Positions 12,586 through 20,911 of a stretch of DNA of 64,000 nucleotides are shown here, piece by piece. Under the pieces are notes generated by a model. That model had not been told where the DNA came from. It searched no databases and was given only the letters and a program-made list of their open reading frames with translations. The position numbers were made by a program, and so were the translations under genes. Within the stretch, counting starts at the first letter, position 1, and every line of letters begins with the position of its first letter. The DNA comes from Pelomonas sp. SE-A7 (GTDB lineage: Bacteria; Pseudomonadota; Gammaproteobacteria; Burkholderiales; Burkholderiaceae_C): assembly GCF_030345705.1 (NCBI RefSeq), contig NZ_JAUASW010000001.1, positions 2,666,001-2,730,000 on the forward strand, in the 5' to 3' direction.

Positions 12586-15450
12586 ATGAAGGTCAGACAG
12601 ACCCCCATCGCCGCCGCCGTGGCGCTCACCCTGCTGAGCACCGGCGCCCTGGCGCAAGCCCAGCAAACCGCGCCGAAGCCGGCCGAGAACCAACAGCTCG
12701 AACAGGTGGTGGTGACCGGCATCCGCGCCTCCCAGGAAAAGTCGCTGAGCGTCAAGCGCAATGCTGACGCCCACATCGACGTGGTCTCGGCCGAAGACAT
12801 CGGCAAGATGCCCGACAAGAACGTGGCCGACTCGCTGGCCCGCATTCCCGGCGTCACGGTGCTGAACAGCCCGGCCGGCGGTTCCGGCGGTTTCGACGAG
12901 CGTGACCGCGTGGGCCTGCGTGGCACCAATCCCAGCCTGACCCAGACCTTGGTCGACAGCCACGCCATCGCCAACGGCGACTGGTTCGTGCTGGACCAGT
13001 CCGGTGCCGGCGTCGGCCGCAGCGTCAGCTACTCGCTGCTGCCCTCCGAACTGGTGAGCCGCGTCGAAGTCCGCAAGAACGCCGAAGCTTCGCTGGTCGA
13101 AGGCGGCACGGCCGGCTCGGTCAACATCATCACTCGCAAGCCGCTGGACTTCAGCAAGCCGCTGACGATCGAGGCCAGCGTCGGCGCCGTCTATGCCGAC
13201 CTGCCGCGCAAGACCGATCCGCAGCTGAGTGCCCTGCTGAACTTCCGCAGCGACGACAAGACCTTCGGCGTGCTGGTTCAGGCCTTCTCCGAGAAGCGCA
13301 GCCTGCGTCGCGACGGCGTCGAGACCCTCGGCTGGATCAACCAGTTGACCAAAGCCAATGCCGCCGAACTGATCGCCCAGGCCCCGGGCCTGGAAGGCGC
13401 CTACATCCCCGACCTGATCGGTGCCGCCTACTTCACCCAGGAACGTGAACGCAAGGGCGGCCTGGTCCGCGCCGAGTTCAAGCCGACGAAGGACGTCGAC
13501 CTGATCCTGACCGGCTTCTCGTCCAAGATGGATGCGGACAACTACAACCGCAACTACATGCTGATCAACCGGCCGGGCTTCACGGCGTACAGCACGGCCA
13601 AGCTGGGTGACTACAGCGTCGTGACCGACAAGAACGGCGTGAAGACCGTGTCCAAGCTGAATCTGACCTGGACCACGCCCTCCGCCGGCGGTGTCTACGA
13701 CATGATCTCGCGCAAGGCTTCGGCCGAGAGCAACTTCCTGGGCCTGGAAGGCACGTTCAAGGTCAACGACGCACTGACCCTGTCGGTCAACGGCGGCACC
13801 TCCAAGGGCAAGGGCAAGACAGATTCGCAAGACGTCTACGAAGCCAACATCTACACCCAGGCCGCCGGCTACCAGCTCAATGGCAACAGCGCGGCACCGG
13901 CGTTCTCGGTCGGCATCGACCCCAAGAAGGGAATCAACAACCAGCCGGGCACGAGCGCGGCCGGCATGGGTTTCGGCTGGATCTTTGGCGTCGAGAACCT
14001 GGTCGTGAACGACAAGGACACCTGGGCCCAGGTGGACGGCGAATACACCATGGACGCCGGCGTGCTGAAGAGCCTGAAGTTCGGCGCCCGCAGCGCCACC
14101 CACGACCGCGGTACCGGCTCTACGGTCAACCAGCGCCCGGGTTGCAGCACCGGCACCGCCTATGGCGCCAGCATGTTCCCCTGGTCGGGCACCTTCTACT
14201 GCGGCGCCAACGACAACAATGCCGCCAGCTCGCCCTCGCCCTACACCATCGCCAACTCGCCGGCCTTCAGCCAGCTCTATCCGAGCAACTTCGGCGGCGG
14301 TCTGGGCGGAGGCTTCCCGACGAGCATCGCCTACGTCTCGGCAGCCGACCTGGCGGCCTTCAACGCCAAGTACACCAACCGTGACCCGAACAGCGCGGCC
14401 CTGGTGCACTCGCCCATCCAGGGCGGTGAATACGGCGTGAAGGAAACCACCACGGCGATGTACGTGCAGGGCAACCTGGAAGGCCAGGCCTGGAGCGGCA
14501 ACATCGGCCTGCGTGCCGTTCGCACCAAGCAGTCCTCGCACGCCTGGACCTACACGCCGAACGCGGCCAAGCCGGACGTGACCTCGGCCTGGGGCGCGGA
14601 GTACCTGACGAGCAATTCGCGCAGCTACACCGACCTGCTGCCCAGCGCGAGCATCCGCATCGACATCTCGAAGGATCTGGTCGGTCGCCTGGCCCTGAGC
14701 CGCACCATGACCCGCGCGGACTACACGGCGCTGTCGGCCGCCGCCAACCTGTCGCCGCCGGCCAACCTGCAGGACCAATCGGTTGGTGGCGGCTCGGCCG
14801 GCAACCCCAACCTGAAGCCGATCCGTTCGAACAACTTCGACGCCAACCTGGAGTGGTACTTCGCCCCGCGCGCCTTTGTGTCCATGGGTGCCTTCCACAT
14901 GCAGATGGGCAGCTACATCAAGGACGGCACCTTCAGCGCGACCCTGCCGACGCTGCTGGCCCCGGCCGGTGGTGGCGCCGCCCAGATCGTGGACCGCAAG
15001 TACCTGCTGACCGGCCCGATCAACACGAGCGCCTCGGTCACCGGCCTGGAGTTCGCGTTTGAATCGCCGATCAACAAGAACTTCGGCGTCAGTGCGAACT
15101 ACACCTTCGCCGACGGCCACGACAGCAATGGCCATGTGCTGCGCGGCAACGTCCGACACTCGGTCAACCTGGGCGGCTTCTACGAAGACGACAAGTTCTC
15201 GGCCCGCGTTAACTACGGCTATACCGACAGCATCTACATCGGTACCGACCGTGGCACGGACTACTACCAGAAGGGCTCCGGCGTGCTGTCCGCCTCGATC
15301 GGCTACAAGCTGACCGAGAACTTCGGCATCAGCCTGGATGGTCAGAACCTGAACAGCCCCAAGCTGAAGTACTTCGCGTCCGACACCCAGCCGCGCGCGA
15401 TCTACAACAACGGCCGTCAGTACTACCTGACTGCCCGCGTCAAGTTCTGA
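12586..15450 (+). CDS. TonB-dependent receptor, probable chitooligosaccharide/GlcNAc transporter
   Basis: This 954-residue outer-membrane receptor of the Xanthomonas/Caulobacter carbohydrate type would import an oligosaccharide using TonB energy. The start at 12586 has GAGGAG six bases upstream. A signal peptide (about residues 1-24, ending GALAQA) is followed by a TonB-box-like LEQVVVTGIRAS, the plug domain (SAEDIGKMPDKNVADSLARIPGVTV, and VEVRKNAEASLVEGGTAGSVNI), and a beta-barrel ending in the aromatic C-terminus TARVKF. It converges on the ten-gene nag operon and shares its putative operator pattern. The substrate is inferred from this context, not from sequence. Confidence 0.9.
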   Translation: MKVRQTPIAAAVALTLLSTGALAQAQQTAPKPAENQQLEQVVVTGIRASQEKSLSVKRNADAHIDVVSAEDIGKMPDKNVADSLARIPGVTVLNSPAGGSGGFDERDRVGLRGTNPSLTQTLVDSHAIANGDWFVLDQSGAGVGRSVSYSLLPSELVSRVEVRKNAEASLVEGGTAGSVNIITRKPLDFSKPLTIEASVGAVYADLPRKTDPQLSALLNFRSDDKTFGVLVQAFSEKRSLRRDGVETLGWINQLTKANAAELIAQAPGLEGAYIPDLIGAAYFTQERERKGGLVRAEFKPTKDVDLILTGFSSKMDADNYNRNYMLINRPGFTAYSTAKLGDYSVVTDKNGVKTVSKLNLTWTTPSAGGVYDMISRKASAESNFLGLEGTFKVNDALTLSVNGGTSKGKGKTDSQDVYEANIYTQAAGYQLNGNSAAPAFSVGIDPKKGINNQPGTSAAGMGFGWIFGVENLVVNDKDTWAQVDGEYTMDAGVLKSLKFGARSATHDRGTGSTVNQRPGCSTGTAYGASMFPWSGTFYCGANDNNAASSPSPYTIANSPAFSQLYPSNFGGGLGGGFPTSIAYVSAADLAAFNAKYTNRDPNSAALVHSPIQGGEYGVKETTTAMYVQGNLEGQAWSGNIGLRAVRTKQSSHAWTYTPNAAKPDVTSAWGAEYLTSNSRSYTDLLPSASIRIDISKDLVGRLALSRTMTRADYTALSAAANLSPPANLQDQSVGGGSAGNPNLKPIRSNNFDANLEWYFAPRAFVSMGAFHMQMGSYIKDGTFSATLPTLLAPAGGGAAQIVDRKYLLTGPINTSASVTGLEFAFESPINKNFGVSANYTFADGHDSNGHVLRGNVRHSVNLGGFYEDDKFSARVNYGYTDSIYIGTDRGTDYYQKGSGVLSASIGYKLTENFGISLDGQNLNSPKLKYFASDTQPRAIYNNGRQYYLTARVKF

Positions 15451-15498
15451 CGCCTTGGCAAACAGCCGGCTGCCTTCGGGCACCGGCTGCTGCAATGC

Positions 15499-15524
15499 AA
15501 ACGGCCCCTCGGGGCCGTTTTTTT
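15499..15524 (+). terminator. Rho-independent terminator of the TonB-receptor gene
   Basis: AAACGGCCCC (15499-15508) pairs with GGGGCCGTTT (15511-15520), followed by a seven-base T-run (15518-15524). It lies 48 bp after the receptor stop and just before the convergent end of the nag operon. On the minus strand the run of T is missing, so it mainly serves the plus strand. Confidence 0.92.
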
Positions 15525-15559
15525 GGCTCTCGCCGACAGGAAAAGGCGGACTGCCTGCG

Positions 15560-16579
15560 TCAGGGCTTGCCCAGTTGCGCGATGAGGTCCTTGCGGATGG
15601 CCGCGTCGGCTTTCACATCGAGCTCGCCAAACATGTGGCGCTGGTCGGCGGGAATATGTGCAAGAGACTCGCCCCGCGCACCGAACACATAGTGCTCGAA
15701 CAGCGCTCGCCACCCCTCGCGCTCGCCGTCGGGCAAGTGCCGGAACGCCAGCATCGCCAGGCGCATCGCCGCCAGATGGAGGTCGTCCTTGCGTTGCGCA
15801 GCCGGCGCGTCCCGCCACCAGTAGTTCATCAGGATGTTCAGGTCCGGCGCCAGCGCTTCGACCTGGTGGAACCACAGCGGCGGAATGTAGAGCGCATCAC
15901 CCGGCCCGAGCTCGGCCACCAGCGCCTGCTCCAGTGCCTGGCGCACCAGCGGGAAACGCTCGGCATCGGCCGTCTGCAAGTTGGGCAGGACCGACATGGG
16001 CGCAGGCGTGGGCGCGTGGTCGGGCGGCCCCATGTAGAGCAGCGGCGCGCATTGCGGCGGCAGCAATGTGAAGCGGCGGCGGCCGGCGGCCACGCAGGCG
16101 ATGTTGTGCGAGTCGTCGAAATGGGCCGGCACGCTCGCCCGGTTGCCAATCCAGATCCGCGGCCGCACCGCGGCATCCAGCAGCGGGCAGGCATTGGCCT
16201 GCTCCAGCCCCGGCAACACCTCGGCCACCAGGGCGCTCTGCGCCGCCAAGGCCGGCGGATCCGGGAAATGGCTGTAGCGCCAGAGCTGCTCGAACAGCGC
16301 CGCATAGGGCCGCTTGTCGTGCACGAAGCTGAAGCCGCTCAGGCCCGGCCGGTAGCCGAAGGCGCGCGCCGGGTCCGGCCGCGCCAGCACCGCATCGACG
16401 GGCTTGCCGCCATCGAAAGCCATCAGGTACTGGAGGCAAGCCTCCAGGCCCGCCCGGCCCTGCGCCACCAAGGGCCAGTCCGAGACCAGGCCTCGCATCA
16501 CCACCGGCCGGTAGTCCTGCAGCACCTCTTGCTCGAAGCCTTGGCGCGTGAGGCCGGCCAGCTCCTTGATCGCTTGCAT
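15560..16579 (-). CDS. Cupin-8/JmjC-like protein A, last gene of the nag operon
   Basis: This 339-residue protein resembles the cupin-like Fe(II)/2-oxoglutarate hydroxylase fold. The visible iron-site candidates are AHFDDSHNIACVAAGRRRF (an HxD motif around residue 182) and a distal histidine in PPLWFHQVEAL, both in cupin-typical surroundings. The start at 16579 has AAGGAGG upstream. It lies 17 bp after a paralogue of similar size. Such proteins are frequent neighbours of carbohydrate TonB receptors in proteobacteria, but their substrate is not established. Hydroxylation of a protein or a sugar-related step are both possible. Functional confidence is low; family confidence is good. Confidence 0.75.
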   Translation of the reverse strand: MQAIKELAGLTRQGFEQEVLQDYRPVVMRGLVSDWPLVAQGRAGLEACLQYLMAFDGGKPVDAVLARPDPARAFGYRPGLSGFSFVHDKRPYAALFEQLWRYSHFPDPPALAAQSALVAEVLPGLEQANACPLLDAAVRPRIWIGNRASVPAHFDDSHNIACVAAGRRRFTLLPPQCAPLLYMGPPDHAPTPAPMSVLPNLQTADAERFPLVRQALEQALVAELGPGDALYIPPLWFHQVEALAPDLNILMNYWWRDAPAAQRKDDLHLAAMRLAMLAFRHLPDGEREGWRALFEHYVFGARGESLAHIPADQRHMFGELDVKADAAIRKDLIAQLGKP

Positions 16580-16596
16580 GCGGCCTCCTTGCGCGG

Positions 16597-17547
16597 TCAA
16601 CGCCGACGCGCCAGCACGCCGTGCCAGGCCGCTGGAATATGGGCGGACGGATCCTCGTCGCGCTGCACCACGTAGTGCTCGAACATCGCGGCCCAGGCCT
16701 CGCGCTGATCGGCCGGCAGCGCATTCAGAACCTGGATGGCCTGCAGCAGGCTGGCCACCGGCGTGGGCAGCTTGGCGTCCCCCACGACCGGCCACCAGTA
16801 GTTGACCAGCAGATTGACTTTCTCCAAGGCTTCGACCTGATGGAACCACAGGGGCGGAAGATAGAGCGCATCGCCCGGCTCCATCTCGGCGACCTGGGCG
16901 TTCGCCAGCGCCTCGCGATAGCGCGGATAGCGTTCGAAGTCCGGATCCTTGGGATGGACCACCGAGATCGGCGCGCCCGAAGGCGTGTGCTCCAGCGGGC
17001 CTATGTAGAGATTGCCGACCTGCTCGGGCGCAAACAGCGTGAAGCGTCGCCGCCCGGCCACCACGCAGGCCAGGTTGTACGGATGGTCGTGGTGCACCGG
17101 CACGGTCAGCGCATTGCCCAGCCAGAAATTGGGGATCACGCCGGGCAGGGCCTGCAGCAGGTTCTCGTCCAGGAAGCCGGGGATGATCTCGCTCACCTTG
17201 GCGCATTGCGCAGCGATGGAAGGCGCGCCCTCGACCGTCAGATAGGTCTGCAGATGGCTCATGAACTCGCCCAGGCCCATGCGCGCCTTGACGAAGGCGA
17301 AGTCGCTGAGGCCTTCGTTGTAGCCCATCACGCCGCGGGCAGCGGCCCGCGTTTTGGTGGCGATCACCTCGTTGCCGCGGTCGAAGCGGTGCAGGTAGTC
17401 GCAGATGCCCAGCACGCTCGCCCGGCCGGCCTGCACCGCGGGCCATTCCTTGACCAAGCCCTTCAGCAGCACCGGCTGTGCGCGCTGCTCCAAACGCTGC
17501 TTGAGTTGCGGCTCGTCGGCCGCCGACCAGATTTCAACCGGCTTCAT
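16597..17547 (-). CDS. Cupin-8/JmjC-like protein B
   Basis: This 316-residue paralogue of the preceding protein has the same layout: N-terminal MKPVEIWSAADEPQLKQRL, then a VKEWPAVQAGRAS block, the metal-site-like VHHDHPYNLACVVAGRRRF, PPLWFHQVEALEKVNLLVNY and a C-terminal helix region. The central segments align almost without gaps to protein A, which suggests gene duplication followed by divergence. It follows the nagX-like gene by 34 bp in the nag operon. Its reaction is unknown. Iron(II)/2-oxoglutarate dependence is inferred from the cupin-8 family. Confidence 0.75.
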   Translation of the reverse strand: MKPVEIWSAADEPQLKQRLEQRAQPVLLKGLVKEWPAVQAGRASVLGICDYLHRFDRGNEVIATKTRAAARGVMGYNEGLSDFAFVKARMGLGEFMSHLQTYLTVEGAPSIAAQCAKVSEIIPGFLDENLLQALPGVIPNFWLGNALTVPVHHDHPYNLACVVAGRRRFTLFAPEQVGNLYIGPLEHTPSGAPISVVHPKDPDFERYPRYREALANAQVAEMEPGDALYLPPLWFHQVEALEKVNLLVNYWWPVVGDAKLPTPVASLLQAIQVLNALPADQREAWAAMFEHYVVQRDEDPSAHIPAAWHGVLARRR

Positions 17548-17581
17548 CGCTTGTCTTCATTTCCCCGCCGATGGCAGCGGC

Positions 17582-18646
17582 TCAGACCTTGATCACCAGA
17601 CCGCGCCGCTTCATCCAGCGGGCCAACAGGCCGAAGGCGAGGACGAAGCAGAGGGCGAATGCCAGCGATTGTCCATAAGGCCCGATCCAGGCCTGCAGCC
17701 AGCCAAAGCCTGTCGCGTAGAGCTTGGGCATCCAGCCCAGGCCCTCGAGCAGGACGGTCGCCATCCAGGCGCCGGCATAGACCGCAATCGCGTTGATGCC
17801 GAAGGCCTGGCCGAGCGCAGGCGCGCGGTGCTGATCGACCAGCCAATGCGCGCCCGCCAAGGCCAGCGCGGCCAGGCCACCGGTCCACAGCACGAAGGAA
17901 GGCGTCCACAGCTGCTTGTTGAACGGCAGCAGCTCCGACCACACCAGGCCCAGAGCCGCCGCTGCGATGCCGGTCACCACCAGCGCAGCCACCCGCCCGC
18001 TCCGCAGCTGGGCGCCGCAGAGCAGACCGAGCACGCAAGTCCCCAGCGCGCCCAGCGTGGAAAGCAGGCCTTCGGGATCGAAGGCAATGCCGCTCGCGGC
18101 ATCCCATTCGTAGGCGAAACGACCGAGCACGGCGGTGTCGATCCGCTGCGCCAGGCTGCCCGACTTCTCAAGCGTCGCACCGCCATGCAACAAGGCGCCG
18201 TAGCCGACCAGCAAGCCCGCCAGCAGCAGGCACTGAGACCGTTCCCTCAACTGGATTGCCACCAGGCCGACGAATGCAAAGCACAGGCCTATGCGTTGCA
18301 GCACGCCCATCAACCTGAACTCGGGTCGGTTCATCAGCCACCAGGCCAGCAGATGCAGCACCAGGCCCAGGCCGATGATGCGCAGGCTGCGCACCAGCAC
18401 CGACTTGCGCAACGGGTCAGGTTCCGCACCGGCCTCGACGCGGGCGCCCAGGCTCAGCGCACAGGACACACCGACGATGAAGAGGAAGAACGGAAAGATC
18501 AGGTCGGTCGGCGTGCAGCCATGCCAGGCCGCATGTTCCAGCGGCGCGTACACATGGCCCCAGTCGCCCGGGTTGTTGACCAGCAGCATGGCCGCCACGG
18601 TCAGGCCGCGCAGCGCGTCGACCGATTGCAGGCGGGCGGCCGTCAT
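17582..18646 (-). CDS. nagX: NagX-like membrane acyltransferase (DUF5009/heparan-alpha-glucosaminide N-acetyltransferase family)
   Basis: This 354-residue polytopic membrane protein has about ten hydrophobic segments. The family signatures are at the N-terminus: RLQSVDALRGLTVAAMLLVN followed by HAAWHGCTPTDLIFPFFLF, containing the catalytic-type histidine of the eukaryotic lysosomal HGSNAT enzyme. In bacteria NagX-type proteins sit in GlcNAc-utilisation operons and are predicted to transport or acetylate GlcNAc at the inner membrane. The role here is supported by its place between a GH16-like enzyme and the cupin genes. The precise biochemical function is unproven. Confidence 0.8.
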   Translation of the reverse strand: MTAARLQSVDALRGLTVAAMLLVNNPGDWGHVYAPLEHAAWHGCTPTDLIFPFFLFIVGVSCALSLGARVEAGAEPDPLRKSVLVRSLRIIGLGLVLHLLAWWLMNRPEFRLMGVLQRIGLCFAFVGLVAIQLRERSQCLLLAGLLVGYGALLHGGATLEKSGSLAQRIDTAVLGRFAYEWDAASGIAFDPEGLLSTLGALGTCVLGLLCGAQLRSGRVAALVVTGIAAAALGLVWSELLPFNKQLWTPSFVLWTGGLAALALAGAHWLVDQHRAPALGQAFGINAIAVYAGAWMATVLLEGLGWMPKLYATGFGWLQAWIGPYGQSLAFALCFVLAFGLLARWMKRRGLVIKV

Positions 18647-18663
18647 CGTCGTGACGCCCGGAT

Positions 18664-19551
18664 TCAGATATCGCAGCGGCTGTCGAGTCCGCTGGCAGGC
18701 ACGCTGTCTTCGCGCGCCACGCCGCGCCGGCGGTAGTCAAGCACCGCCGCCTCGACCTGGGCCGGGCTCAGGATCTCGTTGCGGGCATGCAAGACCCAGT
18801 CCACATCCTGCTGCCAGCGCCGCGGCTGCTCGGACTTGGGCAGCAATCCGCCCGGCGAGAACCAGAGGTTGAAGCTGATGGCCATGGGCTGGACCGGATA
18901 GTTGCGGCCCCCATGCTGGGTCAGCTCGCGGCCGTCCAGCAGCCAGCGGACCTTGCCCTCGCCCACCTGCATCATCAGCACATGCCAGCCGTCCAGTGCG
19001 CCGACTTCCTCGTGCTGCTGGTTGTGGGCATCCCAGGGTTCGATGCGCACGGTCTGCCAGCTCACGCTGTAGAGCCGCGTCTTCTCGCTGCCCCAGCCGC
19101 CGTTGGCCAGGTATTCCCAGTCCAGCTCGCTGAACCTGGGGTCGTAGTCGTGCTTCAGCGGCGCCACCGCGTAGAAGGTCTGGATCACCGGATCGCCATC
19201 GACGCCGGCCGCCGGCTTGTCGTTGAATCGGACCCGCGCGGCGTAGGTGCCTTCCAGGTACTTGCGCTGATGGCAGAGCTGGACCTGCTCGGTGCCGGCG
19301 CCGCTGCCATCGGTCTGCGCCGTCATGCGCAGCAGGCGGTTGCCGGGCTGGGCCGGATCGGCCAGCAGGCTGATGCCCGCCGGATTCCAGCGCGCCCCTT
19401 CCACGCCCGGGTGACCGGCCTTGCTGCGCGCGGTCCAGCCCTGGGAGAACAGGCTGTTCAGGTCGGCCTGGCTGAAGTCGTCGAACAGACGCTCCGGCGG
19501 CGCGGCCAATGCGCCCGCCGAGACCAGCAGGGCCAGCAGGGCCGCCTTCAT
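18664..19551 (-). CDS. Secreted GH16-like glycoside hydrolase (concanavalin-like fold)
   Basis: This 295-residue protein has a signal peptide (MKAALLALLVSAGALAAPP) and the GH16 catalytic signature in FSELDWEYLANGGWG (residues about 150-165). This is the E-x-D-x-E pattern in which the first Glu is the nucleophile and the last the acid/base. Tryptophan-rich flanking strands fit the jelly-roll fold. The ATG overlaps the stop of the upstream transporter (ATGA), so it is co-translated. GH16 enzymes act on beta-1,3/1,4-glucans, agar, carrageenan, keratan or chitin-glucan. Which applies is not visible. The operon suggests an amino-sugar-containing polymer. Confidence 0.75.
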   Translation of the reverse strand: MKAALLALLVSAGALAAPPERLFDDFSQADLNSLFSQGWTARSKAGHPGVEGARWNPAGISLLADPAQPGNRLLRMTAQTDGSGAGTEQVQLCHQRKYLEGTYAARVRFNDKPAAGVDGDPVIQTFYAVAPLKHDYDPRFSELDWEYLANGGWGSEKTRLYSVSWQTVRIEPWDAHNQQHEEVGALDGWHVLMMQVGEGKVRWLLDGRELTQHGGRNYPVQPMAISFNLWFSPGGLLPKSEQPRRWQQDVDWVLHARNEILSPAQVEAAVLDYRRRGVAREDSVPASGLDSRCDI

Positions 19552-20873
19552 GCGCCGGCCGTCGCTTCGCCAGCCGTGGCAGCCGGCACCGCTTCGCGGC
19601 CCGGAATCCGCACGAAGAACATCAGCACCAGGGCCGGCAGGCCGCAGGCGATGGTCCAGAGGAAGAACTGCTGGTAGCCCATGGCGACCTGGATGTCGCC
19701 GCTGATGGTCTTGGACAGGATGAAGCCCAGCTGCATCACGCCCGAACCCAGCGCGTAATGGGCCGTCTGGTACTTGCCCGGCGCCACCGCCTGCATGATG
19801 TAGAGAATCATGCCGACGAAGCCGAAGCCGTAGCCGAACATCTCGATGCTCACCGCGGTGCCAACGTGGAACATGCCGCGCGCGGTATTGACCTCGGGCA
19901 TGGCCATCGACAGGTAATAGAAGACCACGTTGGGCACGGCCATCGCAATGATCAACACCGGCATGGCCCGCTTCAGGCTCAGCCAGGACGTGAAATAGCC
20001 GCCCAGGATGCTGCCCACCAGGAAGGCCGCCGTGCCGGCCGTGCCGTAGATGCCACCCACCTGCTCGGTGGTCAGGCCCAGGCCACCCTTGTCGCGCGCC
20101 TCGACCAGGAACAGCGGCCCAATCGTCTGCACCTGGCCTTCGGCGAAGCGGAACAGCACGATGAAGAGGATGGCCAGCCAGATGCCGGGCTTGCGCAGGA
20201 AGTCCTCGATCACCTCGCCGAGTGTCTTGGCGACGCTGGCCACGCTCAGGTCGCTGTGCTCGGTATTCAGCGCGCCGGGCAGGGCCCAGGCGTTGTAGCT
20301 GGCCAGCACGGCCAGCAGCACGGCCAGCATGACGAAGATGGTCGACCAGGCGTTGAAAACGCCGATCGACTTTTCCAGATGTCCCGCCAGCACCAGCAGG
20401 CCGCCCAGGGTCAGGAACTTGGAGGCATTGAAGAAGGCGCCCTGCCAGCCGGCATAGGCCGCCTGACTCTTGGCATCGAGCGAGGCCATGTAGAGACCGT
20501 CGCAGGCGATGTCGTGCGTGGCCGAGGCATAGGCCAGCAGGAACAGCACGGCGATGCTGGCGCCGAACCAGGCCGGCAGCTGCAGCGCGCCGGCCATCAG
20601 GGCCAGGCCCACGGCTCCGGTGAACTGCATGGCCACGACGATCAGCTTCTTGCTGCGCGCCAGTTCCAGGAAGGGGCTCCACAGCGGCTTGAAGGCCCAG
20701 GCCAGGCCCAGCACGCCGGTCCAGCGGGCGATCTGGTCATTGCCCACGCCCATGTTCTTGAACATCAGGCCGGCAATCAGCATGACGACGAAGAACTGCA
20801 TGCCCTGCACGAAGTACAGGCTGGGCACCCAGCGGATAGGCGAAGCTTGTTGAGTTGCTGCGGCTGCTTCCAT
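19548..20873 (-). CDS. AmpG-like MFS transporter for GlcNAc or chitooligosaccharides
   Basis: This 441-residue inner-membrane major facilitator protein has about 12 hydrophobic segments. It belongs with AmpG-type permeases, which import muropeptide or chitin-derived sugars. The signature segment SATHDIACDGLYMASLDAKS resembles the AmpG loop-2 motif SQDIVIDAYR. It lies 38 bp after the GH3 hexosaminidase, and its stop overlaps the GH16 start. Uptake of GlcNAc or a short oligosaccharide into the cytoplasm is inferred from the operon. The substrate could equally be a GlcNAc-containing disaccharide. Confidence 0.8.
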   Translation of the reverse strand: MEAAAATQQASPIRWVPSLYFVQGMQFFVVMLIAGLMFKNMGVGNDQIARWTGVLGLAWAFKPLWSPFLELARSKKLIVVAMQFTGAVGLALMAGALQLPAWFGASIAVLFLLAYASATHDIACDGLYMASLDAKSQAAYAGWQGAFFNASKFLTLGGLLVLAGHLEKSIGVFNAWSTIFVMLAVLLAVLASYNAWALPGALNTEHSDLSVASVAKTLGEVIEDFLRKPGIWLAILFIVLFRFAEGQVQTIGPLFLVEARDKGGLGLTTEQVGGIYGTAGTAAFLVGSILGGYFTSWLSLKRAMPVLIIAMAVPNVVFYYLSMAMPEVNTARGMFHVGTAVSIEMFGYGFGFVGMILYIMQAVAPGKYQTAHYALGSGVMQLGFILSKTISGDIQVAMGYQQFFLWTIACGLPALVLMFFVRIPGREAVPAATAGEATAGA

Positions 20874-20911
20874 GCGGGGTCCCCTCGTAGGTCTTGTGTG
20901 TTTGTGAGTCG

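Noticed and set aside
12382..15495. Long open frame on the minus strand opposite the TonB receptor
   Set aside because: No motif, and composition typical of the antisense of a GC-rich gene. The plus strand gives a receptor with signal peptide, plug and barrel.
15560..17446. A 628-residue frame that would fuse the two cupin genes
   Set aside because: The first 290 residues are an off-frame reading of the upstream cupin gene. The real proteins have their own starts at 17547 and 16579.
18664..20682. A 672-residue frame extending the GH16-like gene
   Set aside because: The extra part is an off-frame reading of the MFS transporter, and the ATG at 19551 gives a signal peptide.
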